A DNA stretch of 64,000 nt from Planococcus citri (taxonomy: Eukaryota > Arthropoda > Insecta > Hemiptera > Pseudococcidae). How positions within the stretch are numbered: position 1 is the first letter of the stretch; each line of letters opens with the position of its first letter. The notes under the pieces are model-generated. The model did not search any database. It was not told the origin of the DNA and saw nothing but the letters and a program-made list of their open reading frames with translations. The DNA lies in NCBI RefSeq assembly GCF_950023065.1, contig NC_088680.1, positions 11,644,559 to 11,708,558 on the forward strand, read 5' to 3'. Shown in pieces: positions 21,209 through 31,815 of the stretch. The translations under genes were made by a program, and so were the position numbers.

Positions 21209-21425
21209 TGTCGCGGATTCGCGATTATTAATATTATTTGGCTATGTTTTTGTTGTATTTAAAGATCGCGATCTTGATAATATTCGGCTGCAATGTTTGT
21301 TATCTCTAAGATTCAAAAGTATCTTGTTATTGTTGTCATTCAAAAATAAATAGAGTTACGAAAAAGGTTCGTTTTTGAAGCGATTAGAAATTAATCGCCC
21401 TGTTCGTTGAATTCCTTTTTCGTTA
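21209..21425 (+). repeat. 3' LTR of the BEL element
   Basis: It is the same length as the 5' LTR, with two differences, and is followed by the GCTCC duplication. A short GTCGGGAG stretch precedes it where a polypurine tract would be. Confidence 0.92.
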
Positions 21426-21741
21426 GCTCCCTTCATCGTCACTTTTCCGCTATGTCCGAAAATGGAACACCATTCATACGCTTAGTTCTCATAAAGGCAC
21501 TCATCCACGAACTATTCGCATAATTTTCAATAACTTTCCACGGATTTTACGTGATTTTTGACCAAAAAACCAAAAATGATGCGTTGCGCAACAAAAATTA
21601 GATCGTCATTTTTGCTCATGGCTAAAAATACACTAAAAAGTGAGATTTTGAGGTTCCAGCTGTTCTTTATGTTTCATAACACTCCAGTCTATCATCCAGT
21701 GCACCAACTTTTTCCAAACTCAATTTCTCACATGTCTGTGG

Positions 21742-22105
21742 TAGTGTTGGCCTGAGAATATTCTCAATGCGCATAATCTGAGAATATTCGCGAATATTCG
21801 CGAATATTCTCAAACGCTTGGAGAATATTCTCTCAAAAAAATAAAAATCAGGACTTTTTTCAAAAAATTTGAAGATTTTTCTACAATTTTCCACAATTTA
21901 CAAGTTTTACAACTACTTTTCTTTATAAATTTCCAATTTTCCTTAATAATTTGAAAGTTACCAAAACCTTTTCCCTATTATCTCTAAACTAAGCAATAAT
22001 TTTCTAATTTTTTGAAAAGAATCTGCGGATTATGCGCAAGAATATGCGCATATTCTTGCGCATGCGCAAGCAAAAAAAGAATATTCGCGAATTTGCCCAA
22101 CACTA
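21742..22105. mobile_element. hAT-type MITE with GAATATTCGCG subrepeats
   Basis: The termini are TAGTGTTGGCC and its near-complement GCCCAACACTA. An 8-bp target duplication GTCTGTGG lies at 21734-21741 and 22106-22113, as in hAT elements. GAATATTCGCG and ATGCGCA words recur at both ends. There is no coding capacity. It interrupts the mariner element. Confidence 0.8.
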
Positions 22106-22147
22106 GTCTGTGGGAAACTTCCGGGTTATATTTGAACCACCCTTGTA

Positions 22148-22230
22148 TTACGACAGGGCTGCATTCTATCCCCCATCTTCTTGTACGTATGAGTCAGAAT
22201 GCTGGCCAATATGCGAGGCAGATCAAGACA
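22148..22230 (+). pseudogene. Tiny LINE reverse transcriptase fragment
   Basis: It reads through a RQGCILSP-type block right after the mariner end, then loses frame. It resembles the block just left of the mariner. Confidence 0.45.
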
Positions 22231-22293
22231 AAACCGATGCATTTGAAATGTACTGCTGCAGATGCAATGATGCATGTTAAGGATCCCAATTCC

Positions 22294-23135
22294 GGTACAT
22301 TTCCCCGAATCGATTCCTCCAAATATGTTTTTGCCCAACTACCAAAAACCCGAATAATAAAATCCCAAATCAATTATCCCGAATGACTTTTGTGTTGTTT
22401 TATGATCCCGAATGCCAAAATCCCGAATTATAAACACCCGAAATAAAAAATCCCGAATATGATAAAATCTTCGGTGGATTATAATCTTTTAATTTTTCTC
22501 TGCATCGAAAAAATTTGAAAAAAATTTTAAAACTGTCCCATATTTGAGAAAAAAAGTCCTAGCAATTTTTAAACAAGAAATCCTCTTTTGAATGCATCAT
22601 ATTCAGGAGAGGTGGGGAGAGGAGTATGATAAAAATGGAAAATTTGGAATGATGGGGTGAAGTGAAGGAGATGTGCGTTTTTCATCATAAGTTATAAACG
22701 ATCCGAAAAATTGTAAAAATGCATTCAAATTTGAAAATTATTGAAGTTTTTATTGAATTTGATAGATAAAAAAAGAGAGAGCGTGATAAAATCCAAAAAC
22801 AAGTTCTTTCTCTGACTCATTTTTTTTTTTTTTTTTTAATTCAATGAATCTATCCGATAAACAAGATGTTGAGAAGGGTGGAGAAATAGGGTAACGTCGT
22901 CAGTTCAATCAATTATTAATGATCCAAAAAATCCAAAAAAAAATACTCTTAATGTACGTAAAATTTTCAAAATTTTCGATAAGTCTCGTCTTTTTTAATG
23001 AAATAGATATTTTGTCGGAACTTTTGTCATTCGGTGAAATTATGTTCGGGTAAATGGATTCGGGAAGATATTTTTCGGGTGTTTGGTAGTCGGAATTTTA
23101 GTTTTTGAGTTGATAGATTCGGGGAAATGGACGGT
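22294..23135. mobile_element. Non-coding element with CATTTCCCCGAATC terminal repeats
   Basis: The ends GGTACATTTCCCCGAATC and GATTCGGGGAAATGGACGG are near-complementary. Internal CCCGAAT words recur near both ends in inverted orientation. No transposase is present. A T run lies near 22821. It is probably a MITE. Confidence 0.5.
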
Positions 23136-23140
23136 AACCC

Positions 23141-23425
23141 TAAAAAGAATAAACACGTCAATGCTCAAACAATTAGCAGTAAATGAGAGACTTAGCACAT
23201 TTATCAAGAGACGGATATTACGCTATTTTGGACATATTGTGAGACAGGATAACCTGGAAAAGCTAACAGTCCTAAGCCACAAAGAAGGCAAGAGGCCAAA
23301 GGGAAGATCGCCCACATGATACACAGACTTAATCAAGAAATCTGCCAAAATGTCGCTGAGAGAATGCACAAGAAGAGCCGAAGACAGAGATAGCTGGAGG
23401 GAACTGGTTACCAGAATTTCATAGT
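23141..23425 (+). pseudogene. LINE Pol C-terminal fragment
   Basis: The reading RRILRYFGHIVRQDN, then KGRSPT, then an in-frame stop, then SLRECTRRAEDRDSW is the C-terminal region common to many LINE RT proteins (YFGHxxR ... DRxxWR). No other domain remains. Confidence 0.65.
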
Positions 23426-23881
23426 CGCTATGTCCGGACACGGGCAAGCGAGAGAGAAGAAAAATGTTAATTTTGAGAGTGAAAAGTATAGACAGACTCC
23501 TGTCAAGCAAGGGCTAGGATTGTACTCAATTTTTTTCCCAAAGAGTTATATTTTTGTAACCAAAAAAGCTCTAAAAAGTACGGACCCAGAAAGTAATTGA
23601 AAAGTAGGTAGCCGAAAACGTAACAAAATGCGAGCAAAATATTTTATTAATTACAGAAAAAAATCACAAAAAAAACCAAAATATTACGAATTGAAATGTA
23701 ATAAATTCCCAAACCTACCTATTGATGAAAAATCTACATTTTTTGACTATTTTTTGGCAGCAAAGTACCTACTACGGATCTTGGCAATTTTTCAAAAAAA
23801 TGAAATTACTTAAGTACCTGATATAGTGAGAATGGGAATTACTGACTTAGGGATTTAGAATCATTTGAATTGGTTAAGGGG
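23426..23881. other. AT-rich interval, nothing recognised
   Basis: Only short open frames without homology are visible. Confidence 0.5.
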
Positions 23882-24838
23882 TGAAGTCAAGAATTATTCC
23901 CTAGAGAGTGAATAATTACTTGTACCAGGATAGCTCTGAGAGAAAAGACCTTATGTAAAACCAATCCACCATATACACAAAAATCATACTAAACTACCAA
24001 TAAAGTACTCAAGATCGCAGAAGTATTCTTAAAAGCAATTTATTAATATTTTAGCACAACAAAATACACGTTAGGTTTCAGGAAAATGTAACATAATTGA
24101 CATTATTTTATGTTCGATAGTGGACTCAACATCTACTTGACATCTCGCAAAAAATAGAGACTCGTAATATAATTAAGTTTAAGCTTAATTAACACTACTT
24201 GGCGATGCAATTACGTATTATTTAATTAGACTAGGTGTGTTACGTCCCTCGAAAATATCATTATTTAACTAATAAGTCTATTTCACAACTTACGACACTG
24301 TGCTTATTTTCTGCCTCTCCTGTGATCTACTCATACTAAGATCGGCGACAGAATTGGGTTATGTGATTACATATTTCCCGAATGGATCCGTTTCGAAGAA
24401 ATAACCGTGATATGATGATTAATTTAAATTATTTGAATGAACGTATTTAATTAATTCACATTATTAAACAAATTATCCACAGTGGTAGTAGGCGAAAACA
24501 GTTAAGAGGGATGAAGGTTTTTAGACCTTCATTGCCTATACGTCTAATTGTGACCAAGAACCAGCCATCGCGAGTAGCTTATTCCAAGTGAGGTTCGTGG
24601 CTGGAAATCCGATGCTCGTACCCTCGAGTTTTCCCTCGATCTACGAGCCACCGGACAAATAAGTCATTTCCCCTAGGACATATAAATCATTTCCCCTATA
24701 TGCGTAGTTCTCACGTTGCCATACTTCCAGTATACATAAATCTTATACGCCTACGCTAACGAAAAATATTACGACTAAATGTACGAAGGGATTAATTTAA
24801 TCATCGCTAAGGCGATCAGGGCATATTCCCTCATATCA
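23882..24838 (-). repeat. LTR-like block, minus-strand copy
   Basis: The reverse complement begins TGATATGAGGGAATATGCC and ends TTCTTGACTTCA, matching the block at 10674-11613 at both ends and in several internal patches. No target duplication was found. It is most simply a solo LTR of the same family. Confidence 0.45.
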
Positions 24839-25300
24839 TACCTACTGGAAAAATAAAACAATACTGACAATTTTAACAAAGGAATGGTTTTCGGACAGTT
24901 TCTGGAAAAAAACGAGACATTTAGACAATCTAGTAAAAAAAAAATAGTTGAAATTCGAAACTTTCTGTAAAAACAACTGGGTATGTATTTTTATAAATTT
25001 TGTTAAAAAGCTAGGATTTTTTTTCGCAGTTTTTGGCAAAAAGCAGGATTTTGACAATTTTAGCAACATGAATTTTGTAAAAGAGATGCTTTGGAAATTT
25101 CTGAAAAATACTATGCCGGGATTTTAGATAATTTCGAAGAAAAAAAATTTAAAGCAAAGATTCGTAAAAATCAGAAATTTTTGAGAACAAGAAATTTAGT
25201 ACATAAGTACACACATACATATTACATACTTTACCTACCAACCTTTTTTTGCCATTTTTTTGTTCGAAATATTGAGAGGGAATTTTCAAACAAAACCATG
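24839..25300. repeat. Degenerate TTTTGGCAAAAA-type minisatellite
   Basis: Loosely repeated 40-50 base phrases of the form 'tttttggcaaaa..gacaatttt'. Similar decayed tracts lie at 27857-28750, 35281-36480 and 39028-39459. Confidence 0.4.
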
Positions 25301-25509
25301 AGAATTTTATACTGTGCAAAGTGTATTATTGGTGCCATTTGCCTTAATAAATAATTACCAGTAGGTTTTAGGTTATTAGGTTAGTACTTAAAGATACTTT
25401 AATGAATAGGTGATTTTCTATAGGTAAATCATTATATTAATTCGGAAATACGTAGGTAAGCCGGTAAGGTGTATATGTATTACGGGTAAACTGAAACTTG
25501 AGAGTCAAT

Positions 25510-25601
25510 CTACATTGGGAAAAAGTTCAATTTTCAATCGTTAAGAATAAGAATTTGTCAGCGGATTAATACGTTGAGTAATTTGATTTCAACTGACATA
25601 C
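25510..25601 (-). other. Possible intron downstream of peptide B stop
   Basis: Minus strand AGCAG|GTATGTCAG to CAATGTAG|ATTGACTC spans 92 bases, matching the layout in copies A, C and D. Confidence 0.4.
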
Positions 25602-25678
25602 CTGCTTATCCCATATCAATTGGAAATTGCTAGCATCCCAATGATCTATCCTTTCCAAAGGCCTTATGATGCTTCGTT

Positions 25679-25858
25679 CTAACCGTCATCGTCATCAGTT
25701 GGAGGGTATGATGTAACAGGTGTATCGTGAACTTTCGATTTTCCTTTACTAATGCAGCCGCCCTCATCACTACCATCAGGAGCAGTGACAAGCGATACCG
25801 CGAAAAAAACAAAAATCATCGCCAATAGCAGCCACTTGACACATCTCAAAGATACCAT
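25679..25858 (-). CDS. Small secreted peptide, family copy B (59 aa)
   Basis: A 26-residue signal peptide ends SLVTA. The mature part is 33 residues: GGCISKGKSK, then TPVTSYPPTD, then an acidic DDDDG end. The start is the ATG after GCACGTCAAA; an in-frame TTG upstream is less likely. It is closest to copy A across the whole protein. A single cysteine in the mature part argues against an internal disulfide unless it dimerises. Unrecognised family; a secreted role is inferred from the signal peptide. Confidence 0.75.
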   Translation of the reverse strand: MVSLRCVKWLLLAMIFVFFAVSLVTAPDGSDEGGCISKGKSKVHDTPVTSYPPTDDDDG

Positions 25859-25990
25859 TTTGACGTGCAACGATTCAGTTTTTCGATAAATATTTAGGTA
25901 TCCGATGGAAAATTAGAAATCGAGCAACGGGTATGACACTCGGAGGATTATCAAATTGCTTATGATTCGTTGGGTGGTTGAAATCGCATT

Positions 25991-26022
25991 ATTTTATAGT
26001 TGATACAAAGCGTGATGACTCA
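25991..26022 (-). promoter_or_regulatory. TATA box and AP-1-type site of peptide gene B
   Basis: On the minus strand TGAGTCA (26016-26022) precedes CTATAAAAT (25991-25998 core), about 135 bases before the ATG. Confidence 0.55.
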
Positions 26023-26187
26023 AATGTACGTGTTGGGTTTTTGTTCGGTCCCGATAGCGTCGAGCAATTAAGTAAACAATAAAATGTTGAAAGACATGTT
26101 GGTAAATGTTTGCGAAAAACACAAGTTTTCCCTCTTACTAAAATAGGTGGGTATGTAGAGATACGTCACACATTAATGCGTGATACG

Positions 26188-26200
26188 GTTTCTACGAAAC
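26188..26200 (-). promoter_or_regulatory. GTTTCgtaGAAAC palindrome of gene B
   Basis: A perfect 5+3+5 palindrome containing TTCGTAGAA, which fits the TTCnnnGAA class recognised by insect STAT. Flanking TTATTCG and CCGTATCACGCA are shared with the other copies. Confidence 0.45.
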
Positions 26201-26462
26201 GAATAACATTGTTGTTAGAATTATTGAAATTTTGAATACATTATTGTGTTTTCGAAATACTGTTTTTTTCCTCAACTAGGTGGACATTCATGAAATTTTC
26301 GAAACTCTTTAAAGTTGCGAGCAGTGCTAAAAACATTGGTTTCATTATGGTTGAAAAATTCAAAATATGTATAAGCAGTTTCAGAAATGATCAAGTTCAC
26401 GTTACACCCATTTTAGAGTAATTATGTATTTACCTAGGCAAACAGAAATGATGAAGAGAAAA

Positions 26463-27856
26463 GGGTCATTCCACGTCAATTCAACCAAGAACTGGTGAGG
26501 AGGGTGGGCGATTTTTTTTTAATTTTTCCTGTGAAAAGACCCTTCGAAGGGATGACCAGTGGTGCAAATCGCAGCCCTCTAGCCCTTTTTCAAAGGCTGC
26601 TAGGGGGTGTCAAAGTTTTCAGCGAACTTGAAATATCATCCATGTCAGCGGTGGATTACTCGATAACCGCGACACCTACCAAATTGGAACTTTTTCCAAT
26701 AGTTGGAGGTTTTGACCGACTTTTTGGTGACATCATAAAAATCAGTGTTGCCACTTTTTTCGTACAGAAAATTAGCTCGAAACGTTTCAAAACGTAGTTT
26801 TATATATTGAAAAATTCTGAAAAAAAATATATTATGGACAACTTTTCATGCTGAACAACATATTAAAAAATTAGGATGGCATCATTTCGTGAAGTCAATT
26901 TAAAAAAATTGATAGTTTGCGGAAAAAAATCGATTTTTTTATTTAAAACATGAAAAAAAGGTTTAACTGATGAAGTTGGCCCATTTGACTCCTCTTTTTA
27001 CGTATCCATTGGAAAATTTGAAAACCCCCTTTCACTCGATGAAATAAACTCATCACAAAAAAATCAAAATTCGAAAAAAATCAATTCTCAATTCCAAACA
27101 TGAAAAAAAGTTTAAATTTATTCAGTTGTCTTATTCTGGCCTTTTTCTGACGTATTTCATGAAAAAGTTAATAAAAATCACACTCGTAGCAAAAAAATTA
27201 AAATTCGTTGATTTTTGGAATTTTTTAGTATTATTTTTGATTTTTTTGTGATGAGTACCATTTCATCGAGTGAGAGGGTTTTTTTTCAACTTTTTCAACG
27301 GATACGTAAAAATAGGAGTCAAATGGGTCAACTTCACCAGTCTGAACTTTTTTTCATGTTTCAAATCAAAAAATCGATTTTTTCCCACAAACTTTCAATT
27401 TTTTAAAATTGACTTCACGAAATGATGCCACCCAAATTTTTTAATATGTTATTCAGCATGAAAAGTTGTCCATAATATATTTTTTTCAGAATTTTTTGAG
27501 AGTCGTAACAACATAAAGAACTACGTTTTGAAACTTTTTCAGCTAATTTTTCGTACGAAAAAAAGTGGCAACACTGATTTTTATGATATCACCAAAAAGC
27601 CTTTCAAACCCCCTAACTATTGAAAAAAGTTCCATTTTGGTAAGTATCGCGATTATCGAGTAATCCTCCGCTGAAATGGATGATATTTCAAGTTCATTGA
27701 AAACTTTGACACCCCCTAGCAGCCTTTAAAAAAGGGCTAGAGGGCTGCGATTTGCACCACTGGTCATCCCTTCGGAGGGTATTTTCACTAGAAAAATTTC
27801 AAAAAAATCACCCACCCTCCTCACCAGTTCTTGGTCTAATTGACGTGAAATGACCC
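26463..27856. repeat. 1.4-kb palindromic (foldback) element, copy 1
   Basis: The two arms of about 690 bp are inverted copies of each other. The ends read GGGTCATTCCACGTCAATT and AATTGACGTGAAATGACCC. Arm landmarks such as GTGTTGCCACTTTTTTCGTA and CAGCCCTCTAGCC recur inverted. It is homologous to the palindrome at 41971-43351. It has no coding capacity and no clear target duplication. Transcription would give a long double-stranded RNA. Confidence 0.85.
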
Positions 27857-28854
27857 AGCGTTCATTTGTCTTATGTAATTTTGGCCTGAAAAAAATTGAT
27901 TTAGGTACCTACTGCAATTTCGCCAAAAAAAAATATTTTTTGGCAATTCAATAGAATCATAGATGATCTTTTATAGAGTTTTTTGGAATTTCGCCAAAAA
28001 AGTGAAATATTTTGCTATGTAATTTTGACGAAACACTGATTTTTTTTGTGAAAAATTTTGACTAAAAAATCAGATTTTATTTGTCAACAATTTCGATCAC
28101 AAAAAAAGCAAGATTTTCAGGAAATTTTGTGGAAAAAAACGTTGTTCTTTTCAGCTGTTGTGGCAATAAAAACAACGTTCGTTAGCAATTTTGATCAAAA
28201 TAGGGATCTTGGTGACAAGTTTGATTGATTACGCATCATTATTCAAAAATCTGTGTGTTCCAGTTCGGTACCTTATTTTTTGATTTCATCGTACACCCCA
28301 TTTTGTATTTTTTTTTTTAAAATTAAGGTGATAAATTTTTCTATTAAACTGAACCACGCCGAAATTGAAAAAATTCTATGTAATGAGTCAAGTTGGTGAC
28401 CAAAAGGCACTAATCTCGAGCAATCGAGCTAAATGTTGATGTGGTAAAATTTTACTATTTTTTTTTTTTTTTTTTTTTTTGGAAAAGTGAAATTTTCAAA
28501 GGGTCGCTGGAGACTCCAAGAAATTTGAAACCGCCTAGCCATGCCAACTCTGTACGTAAAAAATAATGCACAAACTAAATGTCAGCCTTTCACGTCAAAC
28601 AAACGTGAGTTTCTGATCAACATTTCTGAAAAAACCTTACTCTTCTGCCAAATTTGCAAAAAAAAACATTTTTTTTGTAAAACTGTTGAAACTGAAATCG
28701 TCAAAAAGCTGGGTTTCTTACCAGAACTGCCAAAATGTCTGTTTTTTCTGCCAAAATAGCAATAGACCCTATACTTATTTGATGTACCTAGATACTTATT
28801 AGGTACGTACTTACCTATTTCACAAATCATGTTTGTATATTACCTACATAATTA
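27857..28854. repeat. Degenerate AT-rich minisatellite and homopolymer tract
   Basis: Decayed 'tttggcaaaaattttgac' phrases, a T run near 28459-28480, and no supported gene. Confidence 0.4.
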
Positions 28855-29195
28855 TATTAAAAAATTTATAACATTGTGACCCATGAAAGTTGTTGAAATC
28901 TGTGGAGGTCGTTTATTTCAGGTGGAACGTTTTTGCGTTTCAAATCTCGTAGGATTTTTCGTGAAAATCTTTGTTAGGTAATCTGAAATTTTTTTATTGT
29001 AATAAGTTCGACGCCAGAATGTCATGTAGTGCAACGTGTATTTTCGGTGCTATTGCCTTAGTAATAATACTTAATTAGTACCTAGATCCTACATTGTTAC
29101 TTAAAAATAATATGTTAATGAATAGGTGTTTTCCAATAGGTAATCAATTGTTTTAATTCGGTAATACATAGATGAGGTATATGTATCCAGCGCTA
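28855..29195 (-). repeat. Relic downstream flank of a sixth peptide-gene block
   Basis: It matches the downstream flanks of copies B and D on the minus strand (CCATGAAAGTTGTTGAAATC, a GTGTATTTTCGGTGCTATTG stretch, AATGAATAGGTGTTTTCC, TTAATTCGGTAATAC). Homology stops near 29195, where LINE sequence begins, so the gene itself is missing. Confidence 0.55.
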
Positions 29196-29204
29196 ATCTG
29201 TTTT

Positions 29205-30785
29205 TTTTTTCACTGTCCACATCTCCAAGGCATATAGGAATATTGAGAATACAAGCGTTTTTACCATCTTTAATTTTGTTCTCTTGGTGATTCCATGGCT
29301 TCTCCGAACTTGGCAGAGTCTTCCTACAGCTGTCTTTGCAATCGATGCGCGCCTTCTTATCTCGTCTTCTGAGCCTCCATTGTTGGTTATTAAGGAGCCT
29401 AAATATACAAAGCTCTATACCACTTCTATTCCATCTATCTCCTGCAGCTTGGGGTCTTTAATTTGTTCACTTTCAGACCCCTAGCTAGGCTAACTTGTTC
29501 AATCTTGCCCATGATCTCCTTCATGTCGTCAATGTTTTCAGCCAGTATTATGGTGTCATCTGCATACCTCAGATTTGATATTTTCTTGCCTCACAGAGTA
29601 ACTCCTTTCTTCCATCCCTCTAGAGCTTCCCTCATTATCCATTCTCCATATGTGTTGAACAGTGTTGGGCTGAGGATGCATCATTATTGTCTCACTCCTT
29701 TGCAGGTCTTGAAATCGCACCTCGGGAGTAATAAGGTCACATCTCAAAAAAAATTGATTTTGATGTTTTTGCATTTTTGGGGTTTGTATGACCCCCCTCA
29801 ACCAAAAATTACACTTTGAGTTGGGTACATTATCTAGATCTTGTAAAAAACGCAAATGGCCTAACTCAAAATCTCAACAACATTGCAAGTTGTTTGGAGT
29901 TATAAGAGTACATCTCAAAAAACTCCACCTTTTTTGAGCAAATTTCATACATACAAAGTGTTAACAAATAGTTTTGATTGTTTTGAATGTTTGTCAGTTA
30001 GAAATAGTCACAAGGAGTGCATTTTTTATTGGTTAGTACCAAATGAAGAAATTTTTTTAAATTGATCACTTTTCAGAAAAATGAATTTGCACATATCATG
30101 AAATTTTAGTTTTTTGAGAAAAACTCAAAAACTAAGCACTCTAGAAAAAAAACTAACGACATTATGTCGATTGGAAATTTAATTCTCTACAACTTTGGTT
30201 TTATGAAATTTCTTTGGACGCTTCCTTTTGCCTCCACATCAACTTTAATGAAAGGTTATAACTCAAAATGTTTTCCAAACATTGAAATATTTCCTCTTTA
30301 AGATTTTATTTTTCAAAGTGTTCTTATGCTAAATGAAGGTAGGATACCAGATCTTTAAAATGAGGTGCTATTTATTCCTCACAATCAATTATAAGTTGAT
30401 AAAAATAATGAATCAAGTTTTTAAAAAAAAGAAAATCACTATCCTGTAAAATTTCACTTTTTTGAGATGTGACCTTATTACTCCCGAGGTGAGAAATGGT
30501 CCGTCAGTTCCCCTTCTCCCTCACCTGTGCGTTGTTGTTTTTGTACAGGTTCTTCATCAGGTCTATCAAGTGTATTGATACTCCCATTATTCCAAGGTTT
30601 CCCTGTAATATCTTCCACTTAACCTTGTCCAATTCTTTTTCATAGTTGATGAAGCAAAGGTAGATGGTTTTGTTGAATTCTTGGGCCTTTTCAATTATCT
30701 GACAAATGTTGAGGATTTGTTCTCTCATTCCTCTTCCTGGCACAAAACCCGCCTGTTCTGGAGGTATTTGAAGAAGTATTTAATG
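29205..30785 (-). pseudogene. LINE reverse transcriptase fragment split by a MITE
   Basis: The minus strand encodes in order EQAGFVPGRGMREQIL, IYLCFINYEKELDKVKW, DLMKNLYKNN, then (after the MITE at 29716-30493) CILSPTLFNTYGEWIM, NLRYADDTIILAENIDDM and GLKVNKLKT. The YADD catalytic box survives, but stops occur before CILSP and after LKT. The MITE target duplication AAAT lets the two halves be aligned. Confidence 0.75.
29716..30493. mobile_element. CGCACC MITE, copy 2
   Basis: 778 bp with the same terminal repeats as copies 1 and 3 (the right end reads GGTGAG, one mismatch). Target duplication AAAT lies at 29712-29715 and 30494-30497. It is inserted into a LINE. Confidence 0.85.
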
Positions 30786-30789
30786 CCTT

Positions 30790-31470
30790 GATGACACAGA
30801 ACAAATAATGAGGGAAGCGCAAATCCTACAAATGCGATTCAAGACAAATGGCAAAAGAATAAATGAAATAAGTTACGCAAATGACAAAGTGATCCTTGCT
30901 GGGACAGAAACTCAGATGCAGAAAATCATCGACCAAATTAACAGTGCTGGATTAAAATATGGAATGAAAATAAACGCAGGCAAGACCAAGGTGATGAGAT
31001 TCACAAAAGAATTTATGATAAAGAGGTCAAATCAACGTCGGAACACAAGAAATTGAAAATGTAAACCAATTCAGATACCTTGGAGCACTGATAAACAACA
31101 ATGCTAGAGGTCATAAAGAAATTAAATCAAGGATTGGAATGGCAAAAAGTGCAGTTATGTAATATAACCTCCCCAATGTTCTGAGAAATCAAACAATGAG
31201 TCTAGGTCTGAGAAAGAGAATTATGAGATGCTACATATGGACCATTCTAGAGTATTCCTGTGAAACATGGACCATGAGTGCAGGATGTGGTGCTATCGAA
31301 GGCTACTGCGGAGTGCGGATCTCATGGTAGGACGGCGGTACAGGGGAAAATCCAAGGAAGAAGGACAAGAGGAAGAAGATGATTGGAGCTGTTAACAACA
31401 AACTCACCAGCCAACTCTCCCTGTAAGACCCTGAAAGAAACTATCAGATATGCATGCTAGATACTAGAAA
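30790..31470 (+). pseudogene. LINE reverse transcriptase fragment, opposite orientation
   Basis: The plus strand encodes an RT palm with ISYANDKVILAGTE (YAND for YADD), GLKYGMKINAGKTKVM, then in another frame FRYLGALINNN and RIMRCYIWTILEYSCETW. It lies head-to-head with the minus-strand LINE fragment that ends near 30785. Confidence 0.7.
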
Positions 31471-31815
31471 CCAGCTAATATAGATGGAAATATACGCCAT
31501 CTCCTGTAAAGGAGTGCAACTACAACGACTGATTTTCACTATGATGCATGGTTTGCCCGCTATATGCAAAAAACTAAATGATAGAAAGTCTGTATTTGAA
31601 AACAAATTTTAAATAACAACAAAATACAATCGAACCAAAGACATCTAAAATGGAACTGGATTGTGAAAATTTTTACACCACCCCCTGATGATGTAGGGGT
31701 AGTTACCCTCAAGGTCACCACTTGGGCAGATATAGTCCTCTGTTTTCTGACTTACCCTGGTGCACCTTATAAGTTTCAGCAGGATAGTGATTTTTACCTT
31801 TTATGACCTGGAGCT
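31471..31815. other. Non-coding interval of repeat character
   Basis: No gene. Its right end is the interrupted left part of the dispersed repeat that resumes at 32680. Confidence 0.35.

Larger units (their letters stand above)
15878..21425 (+). mobile_element. BEL/Pao LTR retrotransposon, nearly intact
   Basis: Two 217-bp LTRs (TGTCGCGG..TTCGTTA) flank Gag and Pol, and a 5-bp target duplication GCTCC lies on both sides (15873-15877 and 21426-21430). By eye the LTRs differ at two positions, which implies a young insertion. One in-frame TGA in Pol is the only coding break I found. It is inserted into a mariner transposase. Confidence 0.92.
15288..22145 (-). mobile_element. mariner-type element, interrupted by a BEL element and a hAT-like MITE
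   Basis: The ends are inverted repeats of about 28 bp (CGAGGGTGGTTCAAATATAA at the left; its complement at the right), flanked by TA on both sides (15286-15287, 22146-22147), as expected for mariner. Transposase remnants run on the minus strand through both halves. The BEL element (15878-21425) and a MITE (21742-22105) sit inside, so mariner inserted first. A similar GGCTGCATTCTATCCCCC motif lies just outside both ends, suggesting two LINE copies or a rearrangement at the junction. Confidence 0.75.
25300..26440 (-). repeat. Peptide-gene block B
   Basis: It is homologous to block A on both sides of its gene, including the downstream flank (CTGTGCAAAGTGTATTATTGG, AATGAATAGGTG, TTAATTCGGAAATACGTAGG) and the promoter region. 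Confidence 0.65.
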
